A DNA stretch of 64,000 nt. Origin: Sedimentitalea nanhaiensis DSM 24252. Lineage in GTDB: Bacteria; Pseudomonadota; Alphaproteobacteria; Rhodobacterales; Rhodobacteraceae. Below, piece after piece: positions 33,532 to 47,613 of this stretch (position 1 is the first letter of the stretch; the number at the start of each line of letters is the position of its first letter). Location: assembly GCF_000473225.1 (NCBI RefSeq), contig NZ_KI421509.1, forward strand, positions 3,180,868 to 3,244,867. Reading direction: 5' to 3'. The translations under genes were made by a program, and so were the position numbers. The notes beneath the pieces are model-generated. The model had not been told where the DNA came from, made no database searches, and saw only the letters and a program-made list of their open reading frames with translations.

Positions 33532-35035
33532 TGTACTTTCCCGACGGTTTGCGCATCGGCAGGCGGCGAAGCTCTTCCAGCGTGGCGGCGTCATAGACGA
33601 TCACCGCGCCGTCGTCCTCCCAGATCGACACCAGTGCATAGCGCCCATCGCGGGTGAATTCCACATGCGCCACGGTTGCGCCGGGCTCCGGCTGCAGCGT
33701 CTTGACGATTTCCAGGCTCTGTTTGTCGATCACATGCATCAGGTCCTTATTTGGTCCGAAGAACACGTCCGACCAGAAATACGGCGAATTTTCGTGACTG
33801 CGCAGGAAAAAACCCGGCCCCTTGGTGTCGATGGTCTGCAGGATCGACCAGTCCTCGGTATTGATCACCGACAGCTTGCCCTCTTTCAGATGCGGGGTGG
33901 CCATGATCCGGCGACCGTCTTTTTCCCAACTGATCCCGCTGCCCAGATGCGGCATGCCGGGGAGCGGCAATTCCGCAATTTCGCGACCGACATTCAGGTT
34001 CACCACCACGCCGCGGGCGCCATCGCGCGCCGCCCCGATCAGGTGGCGATAGTCGTCGGTGAAAAAGAAATCGTCCAGCGGCTCGGCGATCTCGATCCGG
34101 CGGCGCGCGAAAAGCCCCTGGGATGAGGGGATCGCCTCGATCATGTTCTTTTCGCGGCTGTGTACGAACCCTTCGTAAACCGGTTCCGCGTTTGGATCGG
34201 TGGCAACCTCCCAGATTTCCGGGGCGTCCTTGAGCGCCAGGATAAAGCTGTCCCGTTGGGGGGCCTGATAGACCGCAGACACCCGGCTGTGGACCCCGGA
34301 TTTCGAGATCACCGGCATTACCTTTTCGACGCTTAGGTCGGCTGTGGACAGCAGGGTCAGGGTCATCGGCAGATAGTTTGCCACCGCCAGATGCAACCCA
34401 TCGCGGCTGATGGCGATGTTGCGGCTGTTCAGCCCGGCACGGATGCGACCGACCTGATGCAGGGACCAGATGTCGTATTTTTGCACCCAGCCATCGCGGG
34501 ACATGATAAAGACAAAACGCCCGTCAGGCGAAAACTTGGGTCCGCCATGCACGGCAAAAGGGGTCTCGAACCGGTCCAGAACCTCGAATGTGTCGCCGTC
34601 CAGCACGCTGATATGATGATCGCCGGTTTCGACCACCAGCGTGATGTTCATCGGATCGGCGTCGAAAGCCGGGGATGTTGCAGGCACATAGTCAGGGTCC
34701 AGCCACAGCGTTTCGGCGATCCGGTCCGCGCCCCACTCCGGTGCGGTGTCCAGCGGCGTTTGCAGATACGCGGCCAGATCGGCGATCGCCTGCGCCGTCA
34801 ATGTCTCGGCGAATGCCGGCATTTGGGTCGCGGTACGGCCATGGGTGATGACCTTTTCCAGATTTGGCCCCCGCATCCGTTTGAGGGTTTGCGGAATCAG
34901 CGCCGGACCGGTCCCGCCAAGACGGGTTTCGCCATGACAGGCAGCACAATTGTCGGCGTAGTCCCGCGCCGGGTCCGCCATCGCGAAAGAGGCCAGAAAC
35001 AGCAGGCTAGAGGCTGAAATCATGCGCCGGATCAT
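33488..35035 (-). CDS. nirN: NirN, cytochrome c-d1 family dehydrogenase of heme d1 synthesis
   Basis: 515 residues. A signal peptide (cleavage after FAMAD) precedes a c-type heme motif CAACH (Cys30, Cys33, His34) and an eight-bladed d1 propeller like that of NirS. NirN in Pseudomonas oxidises dihydro-heme d1 to heme d1 in the periplasm and hands it to NirS. It is distinguished from NirS by the shorter N-terminal part and by its position after nirJ. It overlaps nirJ by about 29 bp. Start ATG 35035 or 35023. Confidence 0.9.
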   Translation of the reverse strand: MIRRMISASSLLFLASFAMADPARDYADNCAACHGETRLGGTGPALIPQTLKRMRGPNLEKVITHGRTATQMPAFAETLTAQAIADLAAYLQTPLDTAPEWGADRIAETLWLDPDYVPATSPAFDADPMNITLVVETGDHHISVLDGDTFEVLDRFETPFAVHGGPKFSPDGRFVFIMSRDGWVQKYDIWSLHQVGRIRAGLNSRNIAISRDGLHLAVANYLPMTLTLLSTADLSVEKVMPVISKSGVHSRVSAVYQAPQRDSFILALKDAPEIWEVATDPNAEPVYEGFVHSREKNMIEAIPSSQGLFARRRIEIAEPLDDFFFTDDYRHLIGAARDGARGVVVNLNVGREIAELPLPGMPHLGSGISWEKDGRRIMATPHLKEGKLSVINTEDWSILQTIDTKGPGFFLRSHENSPYFWSDVFFGPNKDLMHVIDKQSLEIVKTLQPEPGATVAHVEFTRDGRYALVSIWEDDGAVIVYDAATLEELRRLPMRKPSGKYNVWNKITFSEGTSH

Positions 35036-36227
35036 GGCGTTTTCCCCGAAATGGCGTGACGGTCAGGCGGTCATCGGTATCTGCGACACCGATTTCGGCG
35101 TTGGACAGGTAACAGGCCGGATCTTCGGCCCAGGGATCACCGGTCAGTTGCAGGGCGCGGATGCGGGTGTTGCCGCCGCAGATCGACTGATGGGCACAGG
35201 CCCCGCAGCGCCCCTTGAGCGGCCGCGGACGGCGGCGCAGCTGCGCCAGCATCGGGTCGGTGCCGGTCCAAAGTCGCGAAAACGGGGTGTGCTTGATACT
35301 GCCCACGGTGTAGTCGGACCAATAGGTATCGGGATGCACATTGCCTTGCGGGTCGATATTGGCCACGCCCAGCCCCGACGAATTGCCACCCCAGGCCTGC
35401 AGATGGTCGCGCAGGTTGCTCAGCCGCGCCTCATCGAACCGGTCCCGCGCCCACCGCATCATGTAAACCGCGTCGGCATCGTTGTTGCCGGTGACGATGT
35501 CCAGCGGATGGCCGTCGCTTGCATTGCGCCAGGCGCGCTCGATCAGCAGGTCCAATGCGGCGCGGGTGTGGTCATGCACCGCGTCTTCGCCCCGGTTCTT
35601 GTCGCCGCGCCCGGCATAGACCAGGTGTGACAGATAGAACTTGTCCACGCCCTCGTCATCGCACAGCTTGAGCAGATCGGGCAGTTGCTCCGCATTGTCG
35701 CGCGTCAGGGTAAAACGCAGACCTACTTTGATGCCGCGCCGCTTGCATTCGCGCACCCCGCGGACCGCATCGTCAAAGGCACCGTCGACGCCCCGGAACC
35801 AATCATTTGTCGCGCCGATCCCGTCGATCGAGATCCCGACATAGTCGAAGCCGATCTGTTCCACCTTGTCGGCATTCTCGCCATGGATCTTGGTGCCATT
35901 GGTGGACAGGGCCAGCATCCGCGTATGCGGACGCGCGGCACGCGCAATGTCGAAAAAGTCGAACCGGTCCAGGGGCTCGCCCCCCGACAGGATCAGGGCG
36001 TGGATGCCAAAATCGGCCATGTCCTGCACATTGGCCATCGCTTGTTCATGTGTCAGCTCGCCGGGAAAATGAACATCGGCCGAGACCGTGTAACAATGCC
36101 GGCAGCGCAGATTGCACCGTCGGGTGAGATTCCAGATCACAACCGGCTTTACGCCGCCACTGCCACGTCGGATCTTGACAGGAGTTGGGTGCACCAATTG
36201 GTGCATGTATTCGGACATGCGAAACAT
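35007..36227 (-). CDS. nirJ: NirJ, radical SAM heme d1 biosynthesis enzyme
   Basis: 406 residues. The radical SAM cluster is CNLRCRHC (Cys38, Cys42, Cys45), with [11 protein letters not shown], and a SPASM-like C-terminal group of cysteines in [15 protein letters not shown] and [10 protein letters not shown] for a second Fe-S cluster. NirJ removes the propionate side chains of didecarboxysiroheme at C3 and C8 and introduces oxo groups. Reactions named here are from the family; the sequence shows both cluster motifs. It starts 4 bp after nirH and overlaps nirN. Confidence 0.95.
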   Translation of the reverse strand: MFRMSEYMHQLVHPTPVKIRRGSGGVKPVVIWNLTRRCNLRCRHCYTVSADVHFPGELTHEQAMANVQDMADFGIHALILSGGEPLDRFDFFDIARAARPHTRMLALSTNGTKIHGENADKVEQIGFDYVGISIDGIGATNDWFRGVDGAFDDAVRGVRECKRRGIKVGLRFTLTRDNAEQLPDLLKLCDDEGVDKFYLSHLVYAGRGDKNRGEDAVHDHTRAALDLLIERAWRNASDGHPLDIVTGNNDADAVYMMRWARDRFDEARLSNLRDHLQAWGGNSSGLGVANIDPQGNVHPDTYWSDYTVGSIKHTPFSRLWTGTDPMLAQLRRRPRPLKGRCGACAHQSICGGNTRIRALQLTGDPWAEDPACYLSNAEIGVADTDDRLTVTPFRGKRHDPAHDFSL

Positions 36228-36231
36228 TCGG

Positions 36232-36720
36232 TCAGCCTTTCTGGCTGCGCAGACGCAGCCCGGTCTTTTTCAGAATACGGGTGGAATACAGGATATCATG
36301 TCCGCGACAGGCTTCTCCCAGCAGCCCGGCCACCTGCGCGCGCAGGTCTTCGACCTCGTCGCGCGAGGTTCCATGCAACATGGCAAACAGGTTATAGGGC
36401 CAGTCCGGCAGCGCGCGGGGGCGTTCGTAGCAATGGCTGACAAAGGCCAGGTTGCCGACTTGCTGGCCCAGGTCCGCGAGACGGTCGTCGGCCACGTCCC
36501 AGACCGACATGCCATTGGCGGTCATGCCCAGCTTGTAATGGTTCGGAGCCAGAGCGATTCGCCGGATCACGCCGCTGTCCTGCAGGGTGCGCATGCGGGC
36601 GCACAGGTCTTCTTCGGTCAGATCCAGCCCCCGCGCCACATGAGCATAGGGATGCGGCACCAGCGGCAGTCCCGCCTGCGTGGCCTCGATGATGCGGCGG
36701 TCGATGGCGTCGATGCTCAT
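36232..36720 (-). CDS. nirH: NirH, siroheme decarboxylase subunit (Lrp-like)
   Basis: 162 residues from ATG 36720. The AsnC/Lrp-like helix-turn-helix plus ligand domain is recognisable ([73 protein letters not shown]). NirDLGH proteins are not regulators but together decarboxylate siroheme to didecarboxysiroheme. The order and partial similarity to NirG and NirDL give the assignment; NirG and NirH can be exchanged by name. Confidence 0.85.
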   Translation of the reverse strand: MSIDAIDRRIIEATQAGLPLVPHPYAHVARGLDLTEEDLCARMRTLQDSGVIRRIALAPNHYKLGMTANGMSVWDVADDRLADLGQQVGNLAFVSHCYERPRALPDWPYNLFAMLHGTSRDEVEDLRAQVAGLLGEACRGHDILYSTRILKKTGLRLRSQKG

Positions 36721-37166
36721 GCTGCCACCCGAAAACCGATGAAGAATTCCTGTAACTTGGGAAAGCACAACACCTTGATCCCGGTGTCCTGGGTTATCTG
36801 ATCGGCCACCTGCTGGATCTCGTCAGGGGTTTCCGTCGCCAGGACGAACCACATGTTCAGGCGATGCGTGCGCTGATAGTTATGCGCCACTTCAGGGCGG
36901 GCGTTGACCTGCTCGGCCACCGCATCAAATCGAGCCTCGGGCACCGCCATGGCACACAGGCAGAAGGCCCCGCCCATGGCCGCGGCGTCAAAGAACGGTC
37001 CGAACCGCGTCATGATGCGGGCGGATTTCATCGCCTCAAGGCGGGAGAGCAAGTCCGGTTCAGCGATGCCCAGTTCTGCGGCCACATCGTGAAAAGGGCG
37101 CGGGGTGATCGGAAAACCATCCTGCAGCCGGTTCAAGATGCGGCGATCTGTATCGTCCAGCGTCAT
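36717..37166 (-). CDS. nirG: NirG, siroheme decarboxylase subunit (Lrp-like)
   Basis: 149 residues from ATG 37166. It has the same fold as the flanking genes: TLDDTDRRILNRLQDGFPITPRPFHDVAAEL and NYQRTHRLNMWFVL. It overlaps nirDL and nirH by 4 bp at each end, giving a tightly coupled set. The complex with NirDL and NirH removes two acetate carboxylates of siroheme. Confidence 0.85.
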   Translation of the reverse strand: MTLDDTDRRILNRLQDGFPITPRPFHDVAAELGIAEPDLLSRLEAMKSARIMTRFGPFFDAAAMGGAFCLCAMAVPEARFDAVAEQVNARPEVAHNYQRTHRLNMWFVLATETPDEIQQVADQITQDTGIKVLCFPKLQEFFIGFRVAA

Positions 37167-38155
37167 GCGATTTCCTTTTCCGGCGCGGCCACCATGGCAC
37201 CGGTCTGTTTGAAACAGTGTAGCGAGAACAGCGGCAGATGCGGCACCTCGGCAAATTCGGGCAGAGTGCACACCTGTGTCAATGTTGCCATTGCATCAAC
37301 GCGGCTGCGCGAATGAATCATCGAATACAACCGATAGGGCCAGACCCCAGGCACCGGTGTTCGTTCGTAACACAGGGTGATACCTGGCTGGGCGGCCAGG
37401 ATTGGACCCGCCCGCGTGATTTGCGCGTGCGTCATGTCCCAGACCACCATCGCATTCGAGCGCCAGCCAAGCGCGCGGTGTCGCACGATGATGCCCAGCC
37501 GGGCGATGATCCCCGCCCCGGTGAGCACCCGCACCCGATCCAGAACCGACTGTTCATCAAGGTCAAGGGATTGGGCCACAACCCGATAGGGGCGTGGCAC
37601 CAGCGGCAGTCCCTTCATCAACATCTGCAGGATCGCGCGGTCGCCCGGTTGAAAGGCTGCGGCGTCCACCGTACGGCCCGGCTTCCAGACCGTCGTTTTG
37701 CCGCGCAGTGCAAACCCCAGATCGACATTGAACGCCCGCACCAGTCGCAGATCCAGCACACGCAACCCGGTCTGCGCGGCGATTTGGGCCAGCGTGGCAT
37801 CCACATGCGCCCGGTCGGGACCGGTTGCGACGAACCACAGGTTCCAGTCGTTTTCTCGCAGATACGAATGGTTGACACCGGGCTGCGCGCCGATGACGGC
37901 GGCGACCTCTTCTATGCGGCTTTCGGGTGCGGCCACCGCCGCCAAGGTGCTGGCCGAGATAATATTGGGCGCACAGGTGGCTCCGACGCGGGTGACGCGG
38001 GCATTGTCCACTTGCCGTTGCAGGCGCGCGATCACTTCATTTTCACTTAGCCCAAGGCTGCACGCCAGTTCTGCAAAGGGCTGCGGCGTGATCGGAAAAT
38101 TGCGCTGCCAGTCGTCCAGAAGGGCCTGATCAAGCGGGTCGTTTACGCCTTCCAT
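37163..38155 (-). CDS. nirDL: NirDL fusion, siroheme decarboxylase subunit
   Basis: 330 residues made of two Lrp-like halves. The NirD-type half covers about 1-160 (LLDDWQRNFPITPQPFAELA, YLRENDWNLWFVA), the NirL-type half about 170-320 (DRAILQMLMKGLPLVPRPYRVVA, CYERTPVPGVWPYRLYSMIHS). Several species have this fused form, others separate nirD and nirL. Separate nirG and nirH follow, so all four domains are present. It ends overlapping nirG and lies 3 bp before nirF's stop. Confidence 0.9.
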   Translation of the reverse strand: MEGVNDPLDQALLDDWQRNFPITPQPFAELACSLGLSENEVIARLQRQVDNARVTRVGATCAPNIISASTLAAVAAPESRIEEVAAVIGAQPGVNHSYLRENDWNLWFVATGPDRAHVDATLAQIAAQTGLRVLDLRLVRAFNVDLGFALRGKTTVWKPGRTVDAAAFQPGDRAILQMLMKGLPLVPRPYRVVAQSLDLDEQSVLDRVRVLTGAGIIARLGIIVRHRALGWRSNAMVVWDMTHAQITRAGPILAAQPGITLCYERTPVPGVWPYRLYSMIHSRSRVDAMATLTQVCTLPEFAEVPHLPLFSLHCFKQTGAMVAAPEKEIA

Positions 38156-38158
38156 GGT

Positions 38159-39301
38159 CTATAACCCCGTCCTGTGCGCCCGGGCGGTGAAAAAGATGCC
38201 CGAGGGGCTTTCGGCATCGATCTCGCGCAGTTTTTCAAATGTCTCGGTGTCATAAACCATCACCTTGCCCGCGTCGCGTACCGACAGCCAGACCTCGTGC
38301 CCGCGGGGCGTGAATTCCATGTGCAACACGCCGGGGCCGGGTTTGAATTCGTGGACGACCTGTTTGGTCATCGTGTCGATGACCTGAATCGTATCGTTGT
38401 CGGGATGCGCAAAATTGACCCAGACATGCCGCCCGTCTGGGCGCGCGATGGCAAACACCGGCTGACCGTGGGTCGCGGTTCGTCCGGTTTCGCGCAGGCT
38501 GCGGGCATCGACCCACAGGACCTCGTGCTGTCCGACGGCTGGCAGAACGAATTCGCCGCCCGCCAGGGCCCAGCCTTCCAGATGGGGCATCTTATAGACC
38601 GGCAATCCTTCGCGGTCGGCGGCATAGCCCTGCAGGATCGGTTGCGGTGTTGGCGGATCCTGCCACAGGTCCAGCGCGGTCAGACGATCATCACCGAACA
38701 GGCCGGCGATATAGGTGCGCCCGTCCGGCGTGACCAGCGCGTCATAGGGGTTGGCGCCCATACCGGCGATCCTGGTGATCTGCGGCGTTGCGCCGGACAG
38801 ATCCGCGATCCATGTCTCGCCCGTGTCCCACAGGGAAAACACAAACCGGGTTCCGGGAACGTCCACCAGCCCGATGGTCTTGGACCCGGTTGGAATATCG
38901 GCAACCAGATCCAGGGTTTCGGCGTCAAACACCCGCACGCCACCGGGCTCATAGTTGGAGACCGCGACATAGAGCCCATCGTCTGAAATCGCACCGCCAA
39001 TGGAGTTTCCCGCCTGCATCACCCGCTTTACGATGGACTGTTCCAGAATATCGACCTTGGTCAGACCGCCATCGCGACCGAACACATAGGCGAACCGTTC
39101 ATCCGGAGAATAAACCAGCGAGGCATGGGACAAATCGCCCAGCCCGGTGATCCGCCCGATGCGGGCGCGTTCGGATTGATCGACCACCAACAACGAGCCG
39201 CTGGCCCGTTCCACAACCAGACCCAGATCGCCGGTCGACTGTGCGAGCGCGGGCACCCACAGGGTAAGGCTGGCCATTGCCGCCAGAACAAACCGTTTCA
39301 T
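38159..39301 (-). CDS. nirF: NirF, heme d1 biosynthesis protein
   Basis: 380 residues from ATG 39301 with a signal peptide (cleavage after ALAQS). The rest is a d1-type beta propeller like that of NirS and NirN but without a c-type heme motif, as expected. NirF binds heme d1 precursors in the periplasm and is needed for the last steps; its catalysis is still debated. The long frame upstream (to 39505) is out of use. It overlaps nirC by 4 bp. Confidence 0.9.
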   Translation of the reverse strand: MKRFVLAAMASLTLWVPALAQSTGDLGLVVERASGSLLVVDQSERARIGRITGLGDLSHASLVYSPDERFAYVFGRDGGLTKVDILEQSIVKRVMQAGNSIGGAISDDGLYVAVSNYEPGGVRVFDAETLDLVADIPTGSKTIGLVDVPGTRFVFSLWDTGETWIADLSGATPQITRIAGMGANPYDALVTPDGRTYIAGLFGDDRLTALDLWQDPPTPQPILQGYAADREGLPVYKMPHLEGWALAGGEFVLPAVGQHEVLWVDARSLRETGRTATHGQPVFAIARPDGRHVWVNFAHPDNDTIQVIDTMTKQVVHEFKPGPGVLHMEFTPRGHEVWLSVRDAGKVMVYDTETFEKLREIDAESPSGIFFTARAHRTGL

Positions 39302-39606
39302 CGTGTGTCTCCATTCAAAAGATAGGTCACGATCCAATCGACCTCGGGCTGAGTCAGCAAGGGGCGCCAAGGTGGCATCGGGGTGCCTGGGACACCGTCC
39401 AGAATCACCGCCGACAGGGTGTCGGCGTCGTAATGCGCCAATGCGTCCGGGCGGATATCCGGACCCAGCCCGCCTTTCAGCGTCAGACCGTGGCACGATC
39501 CGCAATCCTGGCGAACCAGCCGTTCCAATGCCGGCGCATCAACCGCAGCGGTCTCGCCCGCTGCGGCGGCACCGCTCATCGCCAGGTAAAACAGGACCCT
39601 ATTCAC
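39298..39606 (-). CDS. nirC: NirC, cytochrome c55x of nitrite reductase maturation
   Basis: 102 residues when started at GTG 39606, which overlaps the nirE stop (in the bases GGTGAATAG). A signal sequence (VNRVLFYLAMSGAAAAG) is followed by one c-type heme motif CGSCH (Cys35, Cys38, His39) and a methionine ligand region (GTPMPPW). NirC is a small periplasmic electron carrier for NirS or heme d1 maturation. ATG 39633 would extend the protein nine residues inside nirE; GTG is preferred because it gives a clean signal peptide and overlap. Confidence 0.85.
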   Translation of the reverse strand: MNRVLFYLAMSGAAAAGETAAVDAPALERLVRQDCGSCHGLTLKGGLGPDIRPDALAHYDADTLSAVILDGVPGTPMPPWRPLLTQPEVDWIVTYLLNGDTR

Positions 39607-40384
39607 CAGCCGCGACCGCCGCGTGCTCTGCATGATGTCTGATTTCTCCCGGTCGGGCAGCATAGAGCGATACCACATGCCCGATGACGAACAGCACCGG
39701 GGCTGGCATCGGCATGGTCCGGATATCGACACCGATCTGGCCAAGCCGGGACACGAACCGTCGTTCCTGCGGCGTCGTCGCAGCACAGATCGCCAGCACG
39801 GGCAGGCCGGCGGGCATGCCTTCGCGCATCAAATTCAGGGCGATTTCCGGGATATTGGCCGCCCCCATATAGACCACCAGCGTGGTATCGGGATCGGCTA
39901 GGCTGGCCCAATCCAGATCCAGTCGCTGATCGGCAGCGCGGTGACCGGTCACATAGCGCACGCCGGTGGCCAGACCGCGATGGGTCAGAGGCACGCCGGT
40001 GGCGGCCGCCATGCCCTGCGCGGCAGTGATGCCAGGGGCGTATTCGACCGCGATACCGCGCTGCACGAGATAGGCAGCCTCTTCCGAACCGCGACCAAAG
40101 ATCAGCGGATCGCCGCCTTTCAATCGGGCCACGGTCAGACCCTCGGCGGCCAGTTCAGCGAGGATTTCATTGATGCGGTGTTGCGGGACGGTGTGGCATT
40201 TCGGGGCCTTGCCGACCGCGATCATCCGCGCGCCAGCAGGCGATAGTTCGAGAATTTCGGTGGACACCAGCCGGTCATAGACCACCGCATCGGCCTCTTG
40301 CAGCATGCGCAATGCGCGCAGCGTCAGCAGTTCGGCATCGCCGGGGCCCGCGCCGATCAAATATACCTTGCCCGTCGGGGTCAT
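39599..40384 (-). CDS. nirE: NirE, uroporphyrinogen-III C-methyltransferase of heme d1 synthesis
   Basis: 261 residues from ATG 40384. The SAM-dependent SUMT motifs are present: VYLIGAGPGDAELLTLRAL, VYDRLVS, LKGGDPLIFGRGSEE, PGITAAQGMAAATGVPLTHR. It methylates uroporphyrinogen III to precorrin-2. NirE belongs to the heme d1 branch rather than the general siroheme or cobalamin pathways because it follows nirS. The stop TAG overlaps the nirC start. Confidence 0.93.
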   Translation of the reverse strand: MTPTGKVYLIGAGPGDAELLTLRALRMLQEADAVVYDRLVSTEILELSPAGARMIAVGKAPKCHTVPQHRINEILAELAAEGLTVARLKGGDPLIFGRGSEEAAYLVQRGIAVEYAPGITAAQGMAAATGVPLTHRGLATGVRYVTGHRAADQRLDLDWASLADPDTTLVVYMGAANIPEIALNLMREGMPAGLPVLAICAATTPQERRFVSRLGQIGVDIRTMPMPAPVLFVIGHVVSLYAARPGEIRHHAEHAAVAAGE

Positions 40385-40461
40385 ATGCTGGCTCCTGGAT
40401 CGTGGCTGCATGAATTCGGGAAAGGCCCGGGGACCGACGTGCGGCCCCCGGACGGCGCTGA

Positions 40462-44387
<3,926 letters not shown>

Positions 44388-44391
<4 letters not shown>

Positions 44392-45581
44392 TGACCCCCG
44401 TCAAACGGGTGTTCAGCGAAGGGTTTCGGGCGTTTTTTCTGGCCGCGGGTGTGTTTGCGGCGCTGGCGGTCCTGATCTGGGAACTCTGGCTGCTCACAGA
44501 GGGCGGTTTTCCTGATCTGCCATCTGGCATGTCCCCCAGTCTGTGGCACGCGCACGAAATGGTTTTTGGCTATGGCACTGCGGCGATGGGCGGGTTTCTG
44601 TTGACCGCGACACCCGGTTGGACCGGCGCGCGGGGGCGACCGCATCTGTTCATTGCAGTGGCAGTTGCGCTTTGGCTGGCCGGGCGGCTGGGGGTCTGGG
44701 GGGCGGGGGTATTTTCGCCTGTCACGGTGGCGGCGGTCGACCTGGCCTTTCTGCCCCTGATGGCGGTCAGGCTGGTGATTCAGGCTCTGCGGCGACCCAA
44801 GCCGCAGATTCTGGTGTTCCTGCTGTTCGTGATATTGGTCTGGACCGGGAACCTTATGATGCATTTGCAATGGGTTGGCCTGACCGACGATACGCTGGAT
44901 CGCGGACTGACCGCTGGATTGTTCGCCTTTTGCGCGATGATCTCGGTTCTGGGTGGCCGCGTTGCGCCAGGATTCACCCGCAACGCGATGAAACGCGAAG
45001 GGGTGGCGGAAACGCTTTGGCCGCGCAGCCCGGCAGGGGTGTCGCAGGCGGCGAACGGTCTGGCGCTATTGCTGCCCGTTGCCGTGTTGCTCGACCTTGC
45101 GGATCCAGCAATTGCGGCCCTGGCAATCGCTGCCGGGGGGGCGCAACTGATCCGCCTGGCGCTGTGGCGCGGCTATCGCATCTGGCGGCAACCGATCCTT
45201 TGGTCACTGCATTTGGCGCTGCTGATGCTGGCGCTTGGTCTGGTGTCGTATGGCGCAGGTCTGCAGGGGATCGGCAGCGAAATCGCGGCGCTGCATGTCT
45301 TGGGCATCGGGGCGTTGGGGGGCATGACGCTGGCGATCATGAGCCGCGCAATTCTCAGCCATACGGGGCGCGAGATTCTGGCTCCAAAGAGTGTGGCCAT
45401 TGCTTATGCTCTGATAGCGTTTTCAGCTGCTTTGCGCTGGCTCGGCTCGGAAGTGTCGGCGGAAATCGACATTTGCCTCGTGCTGGCGGCCGGTGCGACC
45501 TGGATTCTGGCCTTTGTCCTGTTTCTGGCTGCACTTGCTCCGGCAATTTTGTCGGCGCGTTTGTCGCGCCACAACCTCTAG
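44388..45581 (+). CDS. nnrS: NnrS family haem-copper membrane protein
   Basis: 397 residues from ATG 44388. About twelve membrane segments and the NnrS signatures FSEGFRAFFLAAG, WHAHEMVFGYGTAAMGGFLLTA, RVAPGFTRNAMKREG and LHVLGIGALGGMTLAIMSRA are visible. NnrS protects cells from nitrosative stress and is under control of NO regulators. It starts as ATGATG overlapping the nirI stop. The earlier in-frame region (from 44205) is coding for nirI in another frame. Confidence 0.92.
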
Positions 45582-45670
45582 CGGAAACAGACGCGACATC
45601 CAGCAAAGCCCCCATGCCGGGCCGCGCCGCCTTATTGGCAGGTATAAATCTCGGTTCCATTCCGGTTGAC

Positions 45671-45684
45671 TTGACTTTTGCCAA
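45671..45684 (+). promoter_or_regulatory. FNR/NNR-type palindrome upstream of norC
   Basis: TTGACTTTTGCCAA resembles TTGAC-N4-GTCAA with one mismatch. It is centred about 70 bp before the norC ATG. CATAAT at 45718-45723 is a possible -10, although its distance is longer than the usual class II spacing. No other palindrome of this type was found in the 166-bp gap between nnrS and norC. Confidence 0.55.
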
Positions 45685-45747
45685 GGATGATTGTCGCTCT
45701 GATCGCCATGGTGCAGCCATAATCAACGCAGCGCAAAGGAGAGCGCA

Positions 45748-46200
45748 ATGCGCGAAGTCATGACAAAGAGCATGGCCCGCAATATCTTTTTTGGCGGGTC
45801 ACTGTTCTTTATTATCATTTTCGTCGGGCTGACCGCCCATACACACAACTACATGGTGAACACTTCGACCGACAAAGAGGGTCTCACCGAAAGCGTTGTG
45901 CTTGGAAAACACGTTTGGGAACGCAATGCGTGCATCAACTGTCATACGATCATGGGCGAGGGTGCGTATTTCGCCCCCGAGCTGATGAACGTGATGACAC
46001 GCTGGGGGGTGCAGGACGATCCCGAGGCGGCCTTTGAAACGCTGAAAGGCTGGATGCAGGCGATGCCCACGGGTGTCGAGGGCCGCCGCCAGATGCCGTA
46101 TTTCGATCTGACAGACGAAGAATACCGCGCCCTCAGCGATTTCCTGCTGTGGACCGGCGAAATCGACGCACAGGGCTGGCCGCCCAACGACGCCGGCTGA
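45748..46200 (+). CDS. norC: Nitric oxide reductase subunit C (cytochrome c)
   Basis: 150 residues. One N-terminal membrane helix (about 13-30) anchors a periplasmic cytochrome c domain with CINCH (Cys62, Cys65, His66) and the motif TIMGEGAYFAPEL that is shared by NorC proteins; the methionine ligand is in RRQMPYFDL. It passes electrons to NorB. ATG with upstream AAAGGAG; norB begins 15 bp after. Confidence 0.96.
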   Translation: MREVMTKSMARNIFFGGSLFFIIIFVGLTAHTHNYMVNTSTDKEGLTESVVLGKHVWERNACINCHTIMGEGAYFAPELMNVMTRWGVQDDPEAAFETLKGWMQAMPTGVEGRRQMPYFDLTDEEYRALSDFLLWTGEIDAQGWPPNDAG

Positions 46201-46215
46201 GAAAGGACACGAGTG

Positions 46216-47613
46216 ATGAAATATCAATCTCAGAAAATCGCATACGCGTATTTCGGGGTCGCGCTTGCCCTGTTCGCGGTGCAGATCCTGGGCGGGCTGT
46301 TGGCGGGGGTTGTCTATGTCATGCCAAATACCCTGTCCGAACTGGTGCCGTTCAATATCATCCGGATGTTGCATACCAATTCTCTGATCGTGTGGCTGTT
46401 GCTGGGCTTTTTCGGGGCGGCGTATTTCCTGATCCCGGAGGAATCGGAACGCGAAATACATTCGCCCAAGATTGCCTATCTGCAGTTGATCATCCTGGTG
46501 GTCGGCACATTGGGTGTGGTGGTGACCTACCTGTTCAACCTCTTCGAGGGCAACTGGTTGCTGGGCAAGGAAGGGCGCGAGTTTCTGGAACAGCCCAAAT
46601 GGGTCAAGATGGGGATCGTCGTTGCTGCGTTGCTGTTTCTCTACAACGTCACCATGACGGTATTGAAAGGCAAGAAAACCGCGATCACCAACATCCTGCT
46701 GCTGGGCCTCTGGGCATTGGCGCTGCTGTTCCTGTTTGCGTTTTACAACCCATCCAACCTGGCGCTGGACAAGATGTATTGGTGGTACGTGATTCACCTT
46801 TGGGTTGAGGGTGTTTGGGAGCTGATCATGGCCTCGATCCTGGCGTACCTGATGCTCAAGCTGACGGGGGTGGACCGTGAAATCGTCGAGAAATGGCTGT
46901 ATGTCATCGTTGCGGCAGCGCTGTTCTCGGGTATCCTGGGCACCGGTCACCACTATTACTGGATTGGCGCGCCGGGCTACTGGCAGTGGATCGGGTCGAT
47001 CTTCTCGACGCTCGAGATCGTTCCGTTCTTTGCGATGATGTCATTCGCTTTCGTCATGGTCTGGAAAGGCCGCCGCGATCACCCGAACAAGGCGGCGCTG
47101 TTGTGGTCGCTGGGCTGTTCGGTTCTGGCGTTTTTCGGCGCCGGCGTTTGGGGCTTTTTGCACACGTTGCATGGGGTTAACTATTACTCCCACGGCACAC
47201 AGATCACCGCGGCACATGGCCACCTGGCGTTCTACGGGGCCTATGTCTGTCTGAATCTGGCGATGATAACCTATGCCATGCCGATCCTGAAACAGCGCGA
47301 TCCGTACAACCAGGTGCTGAATATGGCGTCTTTCTGGCTGATGTCTGGAGGGATGGTGTTCATGACCTTCACCCTGACCTTTGCCGGTACTGTGCAGACC
47401 CATATGCAGCGTGTCATCGGCGACTACTACATGGACGTGCAGGACAGCATCGCCATCTTCTACTGGATGCGTCTGGGGGCCGGTGTGGTTGTGTTTCTGG
47501 GTGTTGCGCTGTTCCTCTATTCGGTCTTCATGCCACGCCGCGAAATGGTGCGGCCCGGCCCGATCGAACGTCATCGCCTTGAAGATGATCCCGACCATAT
47601 TCCCGCGGAGTGA
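46216..47613 (+). CDS. norB: Nitric oxide reductase subunit B (catalytic, haem-copper family)
   Basis: 465 residues from ATG 46216 with about twelve membrane helices. The haem and non-haem iron ligand histidines are visible: LHTNSLIVWLL (helix II), HLWVEGVWELIM, GTGHHYYWIGAPGYWQW (two histidines) and HGHLAFYGAYV (helix X). It is the cNor type that takes electrons from NorC and makes nitrous oxide from two NO. GTG at 46213 is a codon earlier, but spacing to AAAGGA favours ATG. Confidence 0.97.
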   Translation: MKYQSQKIAYAYFGVALALFAVQILGGLLAGVVYVMPNTLSELVPFNIIRMLHTNSLIVWLLLGFFGAAYFLIPEESEREIHSPKIAYLQLIILVVGTLGVVVTYLFNLFEGNWLLGKEGREFLEQPKWVKMGIVVAALLFLYNVTMTVLKGKKTAITNILLLGLWALALLFLFAFYNPSNLALDKMYWWYVIHLWVEGVWELIMASILAYLMLKLTGVDREIVEKWLYVIVAAALFSGILGTGHHYYWIGAPGYWQWIGSIFSTLEIVPFFAMMSFAFVMVWKGRRDHPNKAALLWSLGCSVLAFFGAGVWGFLHTLHGVNYYSHGTQITAAHGHLAFYGAYVCLNLAMITYAMPILKQRDPYNQVLNMASFWLMSGGMVFMTFTLTFAGTVQTHMQRVIGDYYMDVQDSIAIFYWMRLGAGVVVFLGVALFLYSVFMPRREMVRPGPIERHRLEDDPDHIPAE

